A stretch of DNA of 64,000 nt from an uncultured Paraglaciecola sp. GTDB taxonomy: Bacteria; Pseudomonadota; Gammaproteobacteria; Enterobacterales; Alteromonadaceae. The DNA lies in assembly GCF_913020055.1 (NCBI RefSeq), contig NZ_CAJWCF010000004.1, positions 28,277 to 92,276 of the forward strand, read 5' to 3'. How positions within the stretch are numbered: position 1 is the first letter of the stretch; each line of letters opens with the position of its first letter. Position numbers and translations under genes: made by a program. Under the pieces are notes generated by a model. That model saw nothing but the letters and a program-made list of their open reading frames with translations, was not told where the DNA came from and did not search any database. Positions 24,823-34,279 of the stretch are shown one piece after another.

Positions 24823-25788
24823 TTATTGAATATTTTCTGAATCAGAAAACTCACCGGCAAACAAAGGACTACTCAAATAACGCTCAGATGCGCTGGCTAA
24901 GATAACCACTATGATTTTGTTGGCATTCTCTGGCTTTTCTGCCCAACGTTTGGCTGCAACTACAGCGGCACCTGAAGAAATGCCGGCTAAAATGCCTTCT
25001 TCCTTCATTAGACGATGGGTCATTGCCATACATTCTTCATTACTGACTTGCTCAACAGCATCAACAGTGTCTAGGTCTAGGTTGCCAGGGATAAAACCAG
25101 CGCCTATTCCCTGAATTTTGTGAGGACCAGGAGTAAGTGCTTCACCTGCTTTGGCTTGAGTGATGACTGGAGAATCAGTGGGCTCAACTGCCACAGTAGT
25201 GATAGCTTTGCCTTGGGTATTCTTGATATAACGGCTTACACCAGAAATGGTTCCGCCAGTTCCAACACCAGCAACAAAAATATCTATTTTACCGTCTGTA
25301 TCATTCCAAATCTCTGGGCCAGTGGTTTTTTCATGAATTTCAGGGTTGGCTGGATTTTCAAATTGATGCATAGGAATATACTTTGAAGGATCGGATGCTA
25401 CAATTTCATTTGCAGCAGCAATCGCTCCTTTCATTCCTTTAGGCGCTTCTGTTAAGACTAAATTTGCGCCCATGGCTTTAAGTAACTTACGACGCTCTAA
25501 GCTCATTGAGCTAGGCATGGTTAAGGTGATCTTATACCCTCTAGATGCTGCTACAAATGCTAACGCGATCCCGGTATTTCCACTTGTTGCTTCCACTATT
25601 TCGTTACCTGGTTTAAGTAAGCCTTTTTTCTCGGCATCCCAAATCATGTTTGCGCCTATACGGCACTTAACACTGAAGCTTGGATTTCTGGATTCAATTT
25701 TTGCGTAAACGTTGCCACCGGTAACTCGATTGAGTTTAACCAAAGGTGTTTTACCAATAGCGAGTGAATTGTCGTCGTATACTTGCAT
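24823..25788 (-). CDS. cysK: Cysteine synthase A (O-acetylserine sulfhydrylase)
   Basis: This PLP enzyme makes cysteine from O-acetylserine and sulfide in the cytoplasm. The 321-residue product starts with the family pattern [10 protein letters not shown] and has the Schiff-base lysine Lys41 in [14 protein letters not shown]. It also has the substrate loop [11 protein letters not shown], the phosphate-binding loop [10 protein letters not shown] and [11 protein letters not shown]. The terminal region reads [19 protein letters not shown], where the usual wording is PSSxERYLST, a mild divergence outside the active-site lysine and loops. It is a single gene ending at a terminator. The PSFSVK wording points to the CysK rather than the CysM subgroup. 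Confidence 0.95.
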   Translation of the reverse strand: MQVYDDNSLAIGKTPLVKLNRVTGGNVYAKIESRNPSFSVKCRIGANMIWDAEKKGLLKPGNEIVEATSGNTGIALAFVAASRGYKITLTMPSSMSLERRKLLKAMGANLVLTEAPKGMKGAIAAANEIVASDPSKYIPMHQFENPANPEIHEKTTGPEIWNDTDGKIDIFVAGVGTGGTISGVSRYIKNTQGKAITTVAVEPTDSPVITQAKAGEALTPGPHKIQGIGAGFIPGNLDLDTVDAVEQVSNEECMAMTHRLMKEEGILAGISSGAAVVAAKRWAEKPENANKIIVVILASASERYLSSPLFAGEFSDSENIQ

Positions 25789-26049
25789 AGTTATTTCCTT
25801 GCTTAATATTTTTATTTTTAACAGTGTAACCTTAATTGGTACACCGTCTATCAGTAATTGTAGCGCCTATTTTCTTAATATTTATCAAACAACAACTGGC
25901 CCTATAAATATTATTGATACATATAGCCTATAAAACTGTTTTATCATAATGACATTCATAACTATAGGTAAGGGTAGAAGGCTTTATTTAAAGAGCTTTT
26001 TCGCTATATCTTATGGTTAATTTTTTGTTAATGATTTTTGAGGTTTTAA

Positions 26050-26886
26050 ATGGCGTTTAATGGAACAGAAAAATATATTGCTAGCCGCGAGTTACAACTT
26101 GCTGTTAACGCGGCTATCACGTTAGAAAAACCGTTATTAATTAAGGGGGAGCCGGGCACGGGTAAAACCATGTTGGCTGAAGAATTGGCAAAAAGTTTAG
26201 ATGCCAATCTAATCCAGTGGCATATTAAATCTACAACAAAAGCCCAGCAAGGTTTATATGAATACGATGCTGTTTCTCGTCTGCGTGACTCGCAGCTAGG
26301 TGATGAAAAGGTCCATGATATTGGCAATTACATTGTTAAAGGTAAGTTGTGGCAGGCATTTGATGCAGAAAAACGCACCATATTATTGATTGATGAAATA
26401 GACAAAGCCGATATTGAGTTTCCAAATGATCTGTTGTTAGAGCTGGATAAAATGGAATTTTTTGTTTATGAAACACAACAGGTTATCAAAGCCAAACGAC
26501 GTCCAATTGTAATCATTACATCGAACAATGAAAAAGAATTACCTGACGCATTCTTACGACGTTGTTTTTTCCATTATATTCAGTTTCCTGATGCCCAAGA
26601 GATGCGTCAAATTGTGGATGTACACTTTCCGGAAATTAAGAAAATACTTCTTAACCAAGCGTTACAATCATTTTTCGATCTACGTGATGTACCTGGTTTG
26701 CGTAAAAAACCTTCTACATCAGAATTGCTAGATTGGTTAAAATTATTAGTGGCTGAAGACATTCCAGCTGAAGCATTACAAAACAAAGACGGCAAACAAA
26801 GTATTCCACCTTTATATGGCGCTTTGTTGAAGAATGAACAAGATATCCACTTGTTCGAAAAATTGGTCTTTATGGCGCGCCGTTAA
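26050..26886 (+). CDS. MoxR-family AAA+ ATPase (CoxD-like)
   Basis: This 278-residue AAA+ ATPase has Walker A GEPGTGKT at residues 33-40, Walker B ILLIDEID near 111-118, sensor ITSNNEKELPDAFLRRC and a C-terminal lid domain. MoxR ATPases act as chaperones with von Willebrand A partners to insert cofactors or assemble complexes. The next gene, overlapping by one base, encodes exactly such a VWA protein, and XdhC and MobA-like genes follow. That set resembles the coxD/coxE/coxF maturation genes of molybdenum hydroxylases. The ATG is preceded by GAGG. Role in Mo-enzyme maturation is inferred from context. Confidence 0.9.
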   Translation: MAFNGTEKYIASRELQLAVNAAITLEKPLLIKGEPGTGKTMLAEELAKSLDANLIQWHIKSTTKAQQGLYEYDAVSRLRDSQLGDEKVHDIGNYIVKGKLWQAFDAEKRTILLIDEIDKADIEFPNDLLLELDKMEFFVYETQQVIKAKRRPIVIITSNNEKELPDAFLRRCFFHYIQFPDAQEMRQIVDVHFPEIKKILLNQALQSFFDLRDVPGLRKKPSTSELLDWLKLLVAEDIPAEALQNKDGKQSIPPLYGALLKNEQDIHLFEKLVFMARR

Positions 26887-28070
26887 TGTTAATTGATTTC
26901 TTTTTTAAACTCAGAGAATACAAACTGTCAGTGAGTCTAAGAGAGCTTCTCGACTTACTTAAGGCACTTGAAAAAGGTGTGATATTTGCCAGTGTTGATG
27001 ATTTTTATATATTAGCCAAACTGGTAATGGTTAAGGATGAGAGTCAGTACGATAAGTTTGATAGGGCGTTTGCAGATTATTTTGAAGGTGTGCAAAGCAT
27101 TGATCTTTTTGGTAAAGATATCCCTGAAGAATGGTTGAAAAATGCATTGGAACGACATTTTAGTGAAGAAGAAAAGGCACAAATTAAAGCTTTGGGTGGC
27201 CTTGAAGAACTGATGAAAACCCTCAAAGAACGTTTGGCTGAACAAGAAAAACGTCATCAAGGTGGTAATAAATGGATTGGTACGGGAGGCACATCACCCT
27301 TTGGTGCTAACGGTTACAATCCTCAAGGCGTGCGTATAGGCCAAGAAGGAAATAGGAATTTTTCAGCTGCTAAAGTGTGGGATAAAAGAGAGTTTAAGAA
27401 CCTAGCCGGTGATGTTGAATTAGGCACCCGTAATATAAAAGTAGCCCTGAGAAAACTGCGTAAATTTGCCCGTACAGGAGCAACTGAAGAACTCGACATC
27501 CCAACTACTATAGGCTCTACCGCTAAGAACGCTGGGTTACTTGATATTCATATGGTGCAAGAGCGACACAACGCGGTAAAAGTATTGATGTTTTTTGATG
27601 TAGGTGGCTCAATGGACGCACACATTAAAGAGTGTGAAGAATTGTTTTCTGCGGTACATACTGAATTTAAATATCTTGAATATTTCTATTTTCATAATTG
27701 TGTTTATGAGGGCGTTTGGAAAGACAACAAAAGGCGTGACAGAGAAGTTATTCCGATTGCCAATATCATTCACAAATATGGTGCTGACTATAAGTTAATA
27801 TTTGTAGGTGATGCCACCATGGGGCCTTATGAAATTACCTATCCTGGAGGCAGTGTAGAACATTGGAATGAAGAAGCGGGTTCTGTATGGATGCAACGTT
27901 TACTTAATCATTTTGAACATGCAATATGGCTTAACCCGCAGTTGAGTCAGTACTGGAATTATTATGCGTCAGTTAGCATAATGAAAGAACTGATGACAGA
28001 AAGAATGTTCCCCCTCACGCTAGATGGAATAGGGGAGGGAATTAAAAGCTTAACTAAAAGAAGTGGATAA
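26886..28070 (+). CDS. VWA-containing CoxE-like protein
   Basis: This 394-residue soluble protein has a C-terminal von Willebrand A domain. Its metal-ion-dependent adhesion motif DVGGSMD starts at residue 238, in the sequence VLMFFDVGGS typical of CoxE-like proteins. The N-terminal half is helical and charged (EEKAQIKALGGLEELMKTLK), followed by a Gly-rich linker with GTGGTSPFGANGYNPQG around residues 130-150. The ATG overlaps the stop of the MoxR ATPase gene (TAATG), so the two are translated together and probably form a chaperone pair. Downstream are RDD, XdhC and MobA-like genes in the same direction. Confidence 0.9.
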   Translation: MLIDFFFKLREYKLSVSLRELLDLLKALEKGVIFASVDDFYILAKLVMVKDESQYDKFDRAFADYFEGVQSIDLFGKDIPEEWLKNALERHFSEEEKAQIKALGGLEELMKTLKERLAEQEKRHQGGNKWIGTGGTSPFGANGYNPQGVRIGQEGNRNFSAAKVWDKREFKNLAGDVELGTRNIKVALRKLRKFARTGATEELDIPTTIGSTAKNAGLLDIHMVQERHNAVKVLMFFDVGGSMDAHIKECEELFSAVHTEFKYLEYFYFHNCVYEGVWKDNKRRDREVIPIANIIHKYGADYKLIFVGDATMGPYEITYPGGSVEHWNEEAGSVWMQRLLNHFEHAIWLNPQLSQYWNYYASVSIMKELMTERMFPLTLDGIGEGIKSLTKRSG

Positions 28071-28081
28071 AATAGTCAGTT

Positions 28082-29245
28082 ATGGAAAAATCAACAGACT
28101 TAGCAATAAATCAAATAAAAAAACAAGCAGATAATGATGTAGAGTCTAGCGCGCTAGACTCTACTGAACACAATCCACATCTTACCCGCAAAGAAACACG
28201 ACAAATTGTCACTCCATATGCGTTTTTTGTATCTGATGATTTATTAGGTACGCCTCTGGCAGGACCTTTTCGAAGAGGTTTTGCATTACTAATCGATTTA
28301 GTATTTATTGCCTTATTAACCCAGGTAAGCAGTTTGGTTTTGGCAGCTGTAGCAGCTTGGACTTTTTTCAGAGCAGGCAATCGATTAAAAACAAAGAAAC
28401 GTTTCAATGGGGCTCGCATATTTTTAAGGCTACTTGTTGCTTTGTTGTTGTTTGTTGTTGCTATGGGCATTGTGGATGAAATTAATGAAAATGATGCATT
28501 TGATAATAATCAGCCTGACGTGTCAGAAAGCAACGATATTAACGTAGGTGGAATTGAAATAGTTGCAATAACGGCAAAGTATTTGTTAGAGACTAAGGAA
28601 ATGAAAGAAAAAATCACTGCAGGCGATTGTGAACCTGCCTATGACTGCGTTGAAACCTTAGGTGAAGAACTTATTCAAGACATTATAGATATTGGCTTTA
28701 ATAAAGACGCTATTGATGGCGTATTAGAAGGTTATCTTTCAGCAGTTTCAGAAAACCTTAATACAGAGCAACAAGCTGAGTTATCGAACCATTTACTGAA
28801 TATTGTTGCGACGAACTATAAATCTGAAAGCTTAGAAGAACCTTTATCTACTGAAGTAAAAGTTAATAAGGCATTAGAGAATAAGGAAAATACGAAGTCC
28901 AAGGGCTTACTTAACTGGTTAGAAGATTTAGTAGAAGAGCTAGGTCTGGGTTTTGGTTGGGCAGCGTTTTATTTCAGTATTTTTACTGCTTGGTGGAAAG
29001 GGCAAACTCCAGGAAAAAAATTAATGGGTATGAAGGTTATTAAGCTTGATAATAAGGCATTAAATTTATGGGAAAGTTTTGGTCGTTATGGCGGCTATGC
29101 AGCAGGTTTTGCCACAGGATTAACCGGGTTTTTACAGGTCTTTTGGGACCCGAATCGTCAAGCTATTCAAGATAAAATATCTGAAACCCTAGTAATTGAT
29201 TTGCGTAAACCCAAAGTACATTTTGTTAAAGAGATGACGGAATAA
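28082..29245 (+). CDS. RDD-family membrane protein with a large central insertion
   Basis: This 387-residue membrane protein contains a split RDD domain. The N-terminal half (RRGFALLIDLVFIALL, residues 64-79, and a second hydrophobic stretch 113-131) is separated by about 150 acidic, soluble residues from the C-terminal half. That half has AAFYFSIFTAWWKGQ, then TPGKKLMGMKVI at 309-320, a third hydrophobic stretch and DKISETLVI. Ordinary RDD proteins are much shorter and lack this insert, which includes the two-cysteine segment CEPAYDCVETL near residues 182-192. RDD function is generally unknown (transport suspected). Its place between VWA and XdhC genes with gaps of about ten bases implies co-transcription. 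Confidence 0.75.
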   Translation: MEKSTDLAINQIKKQADNDVESSALDSTEHNPHLTRKETRQIVTPYAFFVSDDLLGTPLAGPFRRGFALLIDLVFIALLTQVSSLVLAAVAAWTFFRAGNRLKTKKRFNGARIFLRLLVALLLFVVAMGIVDEINENDAFDNNQPDVSESNDINVGGIEIVAITAKYLLETKEMKEKITAGDCEPAYDCVETLGEELIQDIIDIGFNKDAIDGVLEGYLSAVSENLNTEQQAELSNHLLNIVATNYKSESLEEPLSTEVKVNKALENKENTKSKGLLNWLEDLVEELGLGFGWAAFYFSIFTAWWKGQTPGKKLMGMKVIKLDNKALNLWESFGRYGGYAAGFATGLTGFLQVFWDPNRQAIQDKISETLVIDLRKPKVHFVKEMTE

Positions 29246-29250
29246 CATTA

Positions 29251-30258
29251 ATGGCCAATAGAATCACTCAGTTGTTAGGCCATTGGTCCGAAAACCGAGA
29301 TCAACATTTATGGGTTTTAGCAACAATCGTTGAAACAGACGGCTCATCATATAGAAAAGCCGGAGCCATGATGTTAATAAACGACATGGGACAATATTTT
29401 GGTTTATTAAGTGGAGGCTGTTTAGAGTCAGACATTATGCGTCAAGCTAGGCGTTGTTGGGACAATCAACAAAATCGAATTATTGAATATGATATGCGTG
29501 AAGAAGAAGATCTTGCATGGCAACTGGGAATTGGTTGCGGTGGTATGGTAAGGATTCTGCTGCAACCCGTTAACTCAGACAATTCCTATCTAAATCTCGA
29601 TGAATTAAATAGTTGTTTAGGGCAAAGACAACATGTTGAGTATCACCAACAAGTCGATGAAGGTTTTCCACAAAATGAAGTGCTGCCGATCATAGACGAG
29701 TTACAAACTGCTGTTGCTACAAAGAATAAGATTCGGTCTGCAGACGTTTTTGTTCAACAGTTGAGTCCCGCACCATTGTTGGCGGTCTTCGGCGCGGGTG
29801 TAGATGCAAAACCTGTGGTAGGCATTGCGGCTGAATTGGGTTGGCAAGTGATACTTATTGATCCTAGGGTAGGCTACGCCAAAACCGAGTTTTTTCTTAA
29901 GGCTAAGCAGATTATTCGACAGCCAATAGACGAATTACAAAACGCGACATGGTTAACACAAATAGATATTGCGCTGGTATTAACTCACAACATTAAACTG
30001 GATGCACAAGCATTAAAATTAGTGCAAAACAGTAGCGCTAAATATGTTGGATTACTCGGGCCTACTCATCGTACCGATAGAGTTTTGGATATTGCAAAAT
30101 TGACTAGGAGTAATTTAAGTAAACCACTAGCGAACCCAGTAGGTTTGCGTCTAGGTGGTGAGTTGCCAGAATCAATCGCGTTATCCATGTTATCTGAAGC
30201 ACATGCGATTCTAGAAAATGCCAACGCTTTATCCATCAGTGGCGTATTAAATCAGTGA
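29251..30258 (+). CDS. XdhC/CoxI-family molybdenum-hydroxylase maturation protein
   Basis: XdhC-family proteins bind molybdenum cofactor, help its sulfuration and insert it into xanthine dehydrogenase-type enzymes. The 335-residue product has the N-terminal XdhC_CoxI domain (WVLATIVETDGSSYRKAGAM, LLSGGCLESDI and IGCGGMVRILLQP). A C-terminal Rossmann-like XdhC_C domain follows (LLAVFGAGVDAKPVVGIAAE, then VILIDPR, and LGPTHRTDRVLD). The start is five bases after the RDD gene, and the stop overlaps the MobA-like GTG start by four bases. No Mo-hydroxylase structural subunit lies in the window, so the client enzyme is encoded elsewhere or was lost. Confidence 0.9.
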   Translation: MANRITQLLGHWSENRDQHLWVLATIVETDGSSYRKAGAMMLINDMGQYFGLLSGGCLESDIMRQARRCWDNQQNRIIEYDMREEEDLAWQLGIGCGGMVRILLQPVNSDNSYLNLDELNSCLGQRQHVEYHQQVDEGFPQNEVLPIIDELQTAVATKNKIRSADVFVQQLSPAPLLAVFGAGVDAKPVVGIAAELGWQVILIDPRVGYAKTEFFLKAKQIIRQPIDELQNATWLTQIDIALVLTHNIKLDAQALKLVQNSSAKYVGLLGPTHRTDRVLDIAKLTRSNLSKPLANPVGLRLGGELPESIALSMLSEAHAILENANALSISGVLNQ

Positions 30259-30860
30259 AAACAGAGTTGATCATGTTGGCCGCAGGACAAAGCAAACGTT
30301 TTAACGGAATAAAACAATTGGCTGACATACAAGGGCAGCCGATGATTTGCCATTGCCTTTCACATTATTGTCAAGGTGATAAGTGGATCAATGGCATTAC
30401 TAATGGATACGTTGTGTTAGGTTCAAATGCAGAGTCTATTTGTAAGGTACTTCCAGCCAATATTAATCAGTTTGTAGTTGATTCTTGGCCATTAGGAATG
30501 GGGCATTCTTTGGCTCAAAGTATACAATTAATTGCAAATGACACTACTCATATATTGATTTGTTTAGCCGACCAGGTTGCACTTAATCAGCAACTTATTT
30601 TAAAAATGTTAGAACAAACAAGCCGATTCCCAAATCATATTATTGCTGCTAGTTATGCGAATAAGGTAGGGGTGCCTGCAATATTTCCAAGGCAGTATTT
30701 GTCTGAATTAGCTCAAATGACAGGGGACAATGGCGCCAAATCACTGCTCCAAAAATATTCTCAACAGGTTCTCGCTGTTGATATGCCAGAAGCCGCTTTT
30801 GATATTGATACGATTGAAGATTTAAACGCTTTGTTAGTTAAATCAAGGTATGTTGAATAG
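30255..30860 (+). CDS. MobA-like NTP transferase (MocA type)
   Basis: The 201-residue nucleotidyltransferase has the NTP-binding motif LAAGQSKRFNGIKQL at the N-terminus and CLADQVALNQQL as the metal-binding Asp region. VGVPAIFPRQYLSEL and GDNGAKSLL follow, as in MocA, which makes molybdopterin cytosine dinucleotide for xanthine dehydrogenase-type enzymes. The start is a GTG at 30255 overlapping the XdhC stop (GTGA), which indicates coupling. Together with XdhC, CoxE-like and MoxR-like genes it completes a maturation set for molybdenum hydroxylases. CTP versus GTP specificity cannot be read reliably. Confidence 0.85.
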   Translation: MKTELIMLAAGQSKRFNGIKQLADIQGQPMICHCLSHYCQGDKWINGITNGYVVLGSNAESICKVLPANINQFVVDSWPLGMGHSLAQSIQLIANDTTHILICLADQVALNQQLILKMLEQTSRFPNHIIAASYANKVGVPAIFPRQYLSELAQMTGDNGAKSLLQKYSQQVLAVDMPEAAFDIDTIEDLNALLVKSRYVE

Positions 30861-30910
30861 CTAACGCATAGGGCTTATTCTTTATGTAAACAACTAATCA
30901 GTCAGGCCTT

Positions 30911-31342
30911 ATGCAAGATAAACAACCAAACAGTGAACGTATGTCACTCATTCGACACGCCATAGTGTTTCAATTGAAATTGGGTTTAGATGCGTTACGT
31001 GATGTTTTGATGAGTCCCATTTCTATCGTCTTAGTCGTAACAGACATCATTCTGGCTCATAATTCTAAACAAAGTTATTTCTTGAAATTAATGAGGATCG
31101 GGCGAAAGAGTGATCATTGGATCAATTTATTTGGTGTTAACTTGCCCAGCGCAGAAACGGAAGATAAAAATGACACCGCGGATAGTAATGTTGATGACTG
31201 GTTTTCGAAAATTGAAGAGGTGATCAAAGAACAACAAGTTGACGGTAAACTTTCGCAATTAGGCAAAGAAAAACTTCAACAATATTATAGACGAATGAAT
31301 CAACCTAAAGACTTGCCTGAAGATGAAGGCAAAGCTAACTAA
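30911..31342 (+). CDS. Hypothetical protein, 143 residues
   Basis: I do not recognise the family. The protein has an N-terminal region rich in hydrophobic and aromatic residues (HAIVFQLKLGLDALRD, then SPISIVLVVTDIILA) that could make one membrane-associated hairpin. A conserved-looking KLMRIGRKSDHWINLFG segment near residues 60-76 follows, then an acidic linker and a charged helical C-terminus (WFSKIEEVIKEQQVDGKLSQ). It follows the MobA-like gene after 50 bases on the same strand, so it may be the last gene of that transcript. A role in the putative Mo-hydroxylase maturation is only guilt by association. Confidence 0.6.
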   Translation: MQDKQPNSERMSLIRHAIVFQLKLGLDALRDVLMSPISIVLVVTDIILAHNSKQSYFLKLMRIGRKSDHWINLFGVNLPSAETEDKNDTADSNVDDWFSKIEEVIKEQQVDGKLSQLGKEKLQQYYRRMNQPKDLPEDEGKAN

Positions 31343-31468
31343 CCTGAACTAAAAAGACTGAAAACCTAGTTGTTTCAAACAACGTTTAACAAATTAGGTT
31401 AAAGCGCATAATCTTTATGTCCCACAACTACCTCTTTAAAATTGATAACTCAGCCCAATATCCGTTGT

Positions 31469-32149
31469 ATGAAACAAAATAAACGATTAAGCCAAAGCAT
31501 CCTCTATTCAGTCATTGGGATTACGATGTTGTGGTGTATTAAATCCGCTCAGATATTGTTCAACTTAGATCTTTCCTTTATGGGATTGGTACCTTTAGAA
31601 GTGCACGGTATGTTAGGTATACTGACAGCGCCTTTGGTGCATGGGTCTTTAGAGCATATCTTCAATAATACTTTCGCCATCCTAATTTTGGCTAGCTTTT
31701 TGTATTACGGTTACCCTAAATCTTGGTGGAAAGTTTTAAGTCTAGTGTGGGTATTGTCCGGTATTGGGGTGTGGTTGTTTGCCAGACCAGCCACACACAT
31801 AGGTGCGAGCGGTTTGACTCATGGTTTATTTTTCTTTTTATTTGTAGCCAGTATTTTTCGTCGTGATAAAAGTTCTGTGGCAATAATGATGATTGCTTTT
31901 TTACTTTATGGTGGCATGACAATGACTATTTTCCCTAGGGAAGAAGGTATTTCTTTTGAATATCATTTTTTTGGTGCCTTAGCAGGTGTTATAGCTGCCC
32001 TAATTTGGAGAAACAGTGATCCAAAACCAGCGGAGAAACGCTACGAATGGGAAAGCGAAGACTTTGATAATGATACAGAGATAAACTTTGATGAAGAATG
32101 GCAAATCCAAGATCCATCCGAATTAGATGACAAACCGAGACTACATTAA
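31469..32149 (+). CDS. Rhomboid family intramembrane serine protease
   Basis: This is a polytopic membrane protein of about 226 residues with a six-helix rhomboid core. The catalytic dyad is visible: Ser114 in HIGASGLTHG and His166 in FEYHFFGALAG. LVHGSLEHIFNNTFA corresponds to the rhomboid HxxxN region of helix 2. The C-terminal tail after residue 180 is hydrophilic and acidic (EWESEDFDNDTEINFDEEW) and cytoplasmic. The ATG at 31469 has no strong ribosome site; a TTG at 31442 is open. Its stop overlaps the ATG of the thioesterase gene (TAATG). This is a general rhomboid, distinct from the rhombosortase at 21.7 kb; its substrate is unknown. Confidence 0.88.
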   Translation: MKQNKRLSQSILYSVIGITMLWCIKSAQILFNLDLSFMGLVPLEVHGMLGILTAPLVHGSLEHIFNNTFAILILASFLYYGYPKSWWKVLSLVWVLSGIGVWLFARPATHIGASGLTHGLFFFLFVASIFRRDKSSVAIMMIAFLLYGGMTMTIFPREEGISFEYHFFGALAGVIAALIWRNSDPKPAEKRYEWESEDFDNDTEINFDEEWQIQDPSELDDKPRLH

Positions 32150-32625
32150 TGCCCGATACCCAGCAAAACACATCCGAGATAAACGATAAGTTTAGTTTGT
32201 TACTAAGAGTTAGATATGGGGAATGTGACGCTCAGCAAGTTGTGTTTAATGCTCGTTATGCAGATTATATCGATGTCGCTATGACTGAATATTTCAGAGT
32301 GGCTGTAGATGGTTTTCAAGCTTTGCTTGATAGAGGCTTGGATAATCAGGTGGTAAGTTTACATATTGATTGGCTTTCTTCTGCTTGCTTTGATGATGTT
32401 TTGGCCATTAATGTCACAACCCAAAGAGTGGGTAACACATCTTATACTTTTGATGTGTCAATCAACGACTTTTCTTCACAAAAAATAATTGCCAATTGCA
32501 CTATTACTTATGTGATGGTCGACACTCAAAACTATCAAAAGACCCCCGTTCCAGATTGGTTACGAGCAAAACTGTGTAGCCCAGCACCTTTGCCCTTAAT
32601 TAACCATGCAGGTGTGCTTACATAG
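32149..32625 (+). CDS. Hot-dog fold acyl-CoA thioesterase (4HBT/YbgC-like)
   Basis: This 158-residue hot-dog protein is related to 4-hydroxybenzoyl-CoA thioesterase and YbgC. After about 15 leader residues comes LLLRVRYGECDAQQVVFNAR, then YADYIDVAMTEYFR, where the Asp in ECDAQQ corresponds to the catalytic Asp. The normally following Gly of the DxxG motif is Gln here. IDWLSSACFDDVLAINVTTQ and FDVSINDF follow the usual strand order. It would hydrolyse acyl-CoA esters in the cytoplasm. The start overlaps the rhomboid stop, so both are probably on one transcript; a functional link is not obvious. Confidence 0.85.
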   Translation: MPDTQQNTSEINDKFSLLLRVRYGECDAQQVVFNARYADYIDVAMTEYFRVAVDGFQALLDRGLDNQVVSLHIDWLSSACFDDVLAINVTTQRVGNTSYTFDVSINDFSSQKIIANCTITYVMVDTQNYQKTPVPDWLRAKLCSPAPLPLINHAGVLT

Positions 32626-32760
32626 CCTGAATACGTATGCATTAAGTTGTTGATTTACCTAGACTCAAGGTACTCTCTACTCTTACCATCTACTTTTTAT
32701 TAACAGCTGCGAAAGATCTGTCATTCAGCCGTATTTCATAGCTGCTTTAGAGAATATTTA

Positions 32761-34269
32761 ATGCACAAAACAAAACCCCAATTAAACTTTTGGCAAATCT
32801 GGAATATGTGTTTTGGATTTTTAGGGATCCAATTTGGCTTTGCTCTACAAAACTCTAATGTTAGCCGAATATTTGAAGCTTTAGGTGCTGACTATAGCAA
32901 TCTAGCCATTCTTTGGGTGGCAGCGCCCATTACGGGGTTAATTGTACAACCTATTATCGGTTATATGAGTGATAACACTTGGAATCGTTTAGGTAGAAGA
33001 AGGCCTTATTTTTTATGGGGAGCAATTGCTGCAAGTTTGTCATTGTTCATTATGCCCAACTCACCAACACTTTGGTTAGCTGCCGGTATGTTATGGGTTA
33101 TGGACGCCTCGATTAATGTTTCGATGGAACCCTTTAGAGCATTTGTGGGTGACATGTTACCCAAAAAACAAAGAGCCATGGGTTATGCAAAGCAAACTTT
33201 TTTTATTGGTGTGGGTGCGGTTGTAGCCTCGGCATTGCCTTGGATGATGACCAATTGGTTTGATATAAGTAACGTTGCGCCAGCGGGTATGATCCCTGAT
33301 TCGGTTAAGTTCTCTTTTTATGCCGGTGGTAGTATCTTCTTTGTTGCAGTGCTTTGGACTGTACTATCTACAAAAGAATATTCACCTGAACAGCTAGAAG
33401 CCTTTGAAGAAGCGCTAGCTGCGGAGCAGAAAACGCCAATTGAGGCACAAGTTACCCGCGCTAGTAGTAAATATATTAAAGGTGGAGTCATTTATTCTGT
33501 CATTGGTTTAGCTCTGTATTTTATAATTTCAAGTAATATGCAACACCTAAATAAGAACTTATACATATTAGCAGGCGGTTTGGCCGCGTTTGGTGTTTGC
33601 CAATTGATTGCCGGTTATCTAGCTAAAAATGGCTCTACCAGCAATGGTTTTTCTGAAGTTATGAACGATCTATTTGCCATGCCTCAGGCTATGCGTCAGT
33701 TGGCGGTTGTACAATTTTTCTCATGGTTCCCTCTGTTTTCCATGTGGATATACACCAACTCCGCGGTAACGTCATATCACTATGCAAGTACCGACGTAAC
33801 ATCAGCTATTTATAACGAAGGTGCTGATTGGGTTTCTATCTTGATGGCAACATACAATGGTGTTTCAATTTTTGCGGCAATTATCATTCCTATAGTCGTC
33901 AGATTCTCTAACTTGCAATTTGCCCATTTGATTAACCTTAGTTTGGGCGGTTTAGGCTTTATTTCCTTTATTTTTATCAAAGATCCCGCTTGGTTAGTAT
34001 TGTCGATGGTTGGGGTGGGATTTGCTTGGGCTTCGATTTTGTCGGTACCTTATGCCATTTTATCCAATGTATTACCCGCCAAAAAAATGGGTGTGTATAT
34101 GGGCATATTTAACTTCTTTATCGTTATTCCTCAAATACTAGCGGCCAGTATTTTAGGATTTCTGATCACTAAGGTTTTCGATAATCAACCCGTTTATGCA
34201 TTAGTTTTGGGGGGGGGCAGTATGTTGATTGCCGGTGTTATGACCCTTCGTGTCAAGATCCCTGAGTAG
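32761..34269 (+). CDS. MFS sugar transporter (SLC45/GPH-like)
   Basis: This 502-residue twelve-TM transporter resembles the sucrose/maltose-type proton symporters (SLC45 and GPH relatives) found next to amylase and glucosidase genes in Alteromonadales. Typical are NMCFGFLGIQFGFALQNSNV at the start, GYMSDNTWNRLGRRRPYFLW (the MFS loop 2-3 motif with RxGRRRP), and a cytoplasmic loop near residues 203-235 rich in Glu and Lys. The downstream alpha-amylase gene follows directly, and a LacI regulator closes the locus, which suggests uptake of maltose or maltodextrin. A run of nine G at 34209-34217 lies in the last helix; the frame is intact across it. Confidence 0.88.
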   Translation: MHKTKPQLNFWQIWNMCFGFLGIQFGFALQNSNVSRIFEALGADYSNLAILWVAAPITGLIVQPIIGYMSDNTWNRLGRRRPYFLWGAIAASLSLFIMPNSPTLWLAAGMLWVMDASINVSMEPFRAFVGDMLPKKQRAMGYAKQTFFIGVGAVVASALPWMMTNWFDISNVAPAGMIPDSVKFSFYAGGSIFFVAVLWTVLSTKEYSPEQLEAFEEALAAEQKTPIEAQVTRASSKYIKGGVIYSVIGLALYFIISSNMQHLNKNLYILAGGLAAFGVCQLIAGYLAKNGSTSNGFSEVMNDLFAMPQAMRQLAVVQFFSWFPLFSMWIYTNSAVTSYHYASTDVTSAIYNEGADWVSILMATYNGVSIFAAIIIPIVVRFSNLQFAHLINLSLGGLGFISFIFIKDPAWLVLSMVGVGFAWASILSVPYAILSNVLPAKKMGVYMGIFNFFIVIPQILAASILGFLITKVFDNQPVYALVLGGGSMLIAGVMTLRVKIPE

Positions 34270-34279
34270 GAGTTTAATT

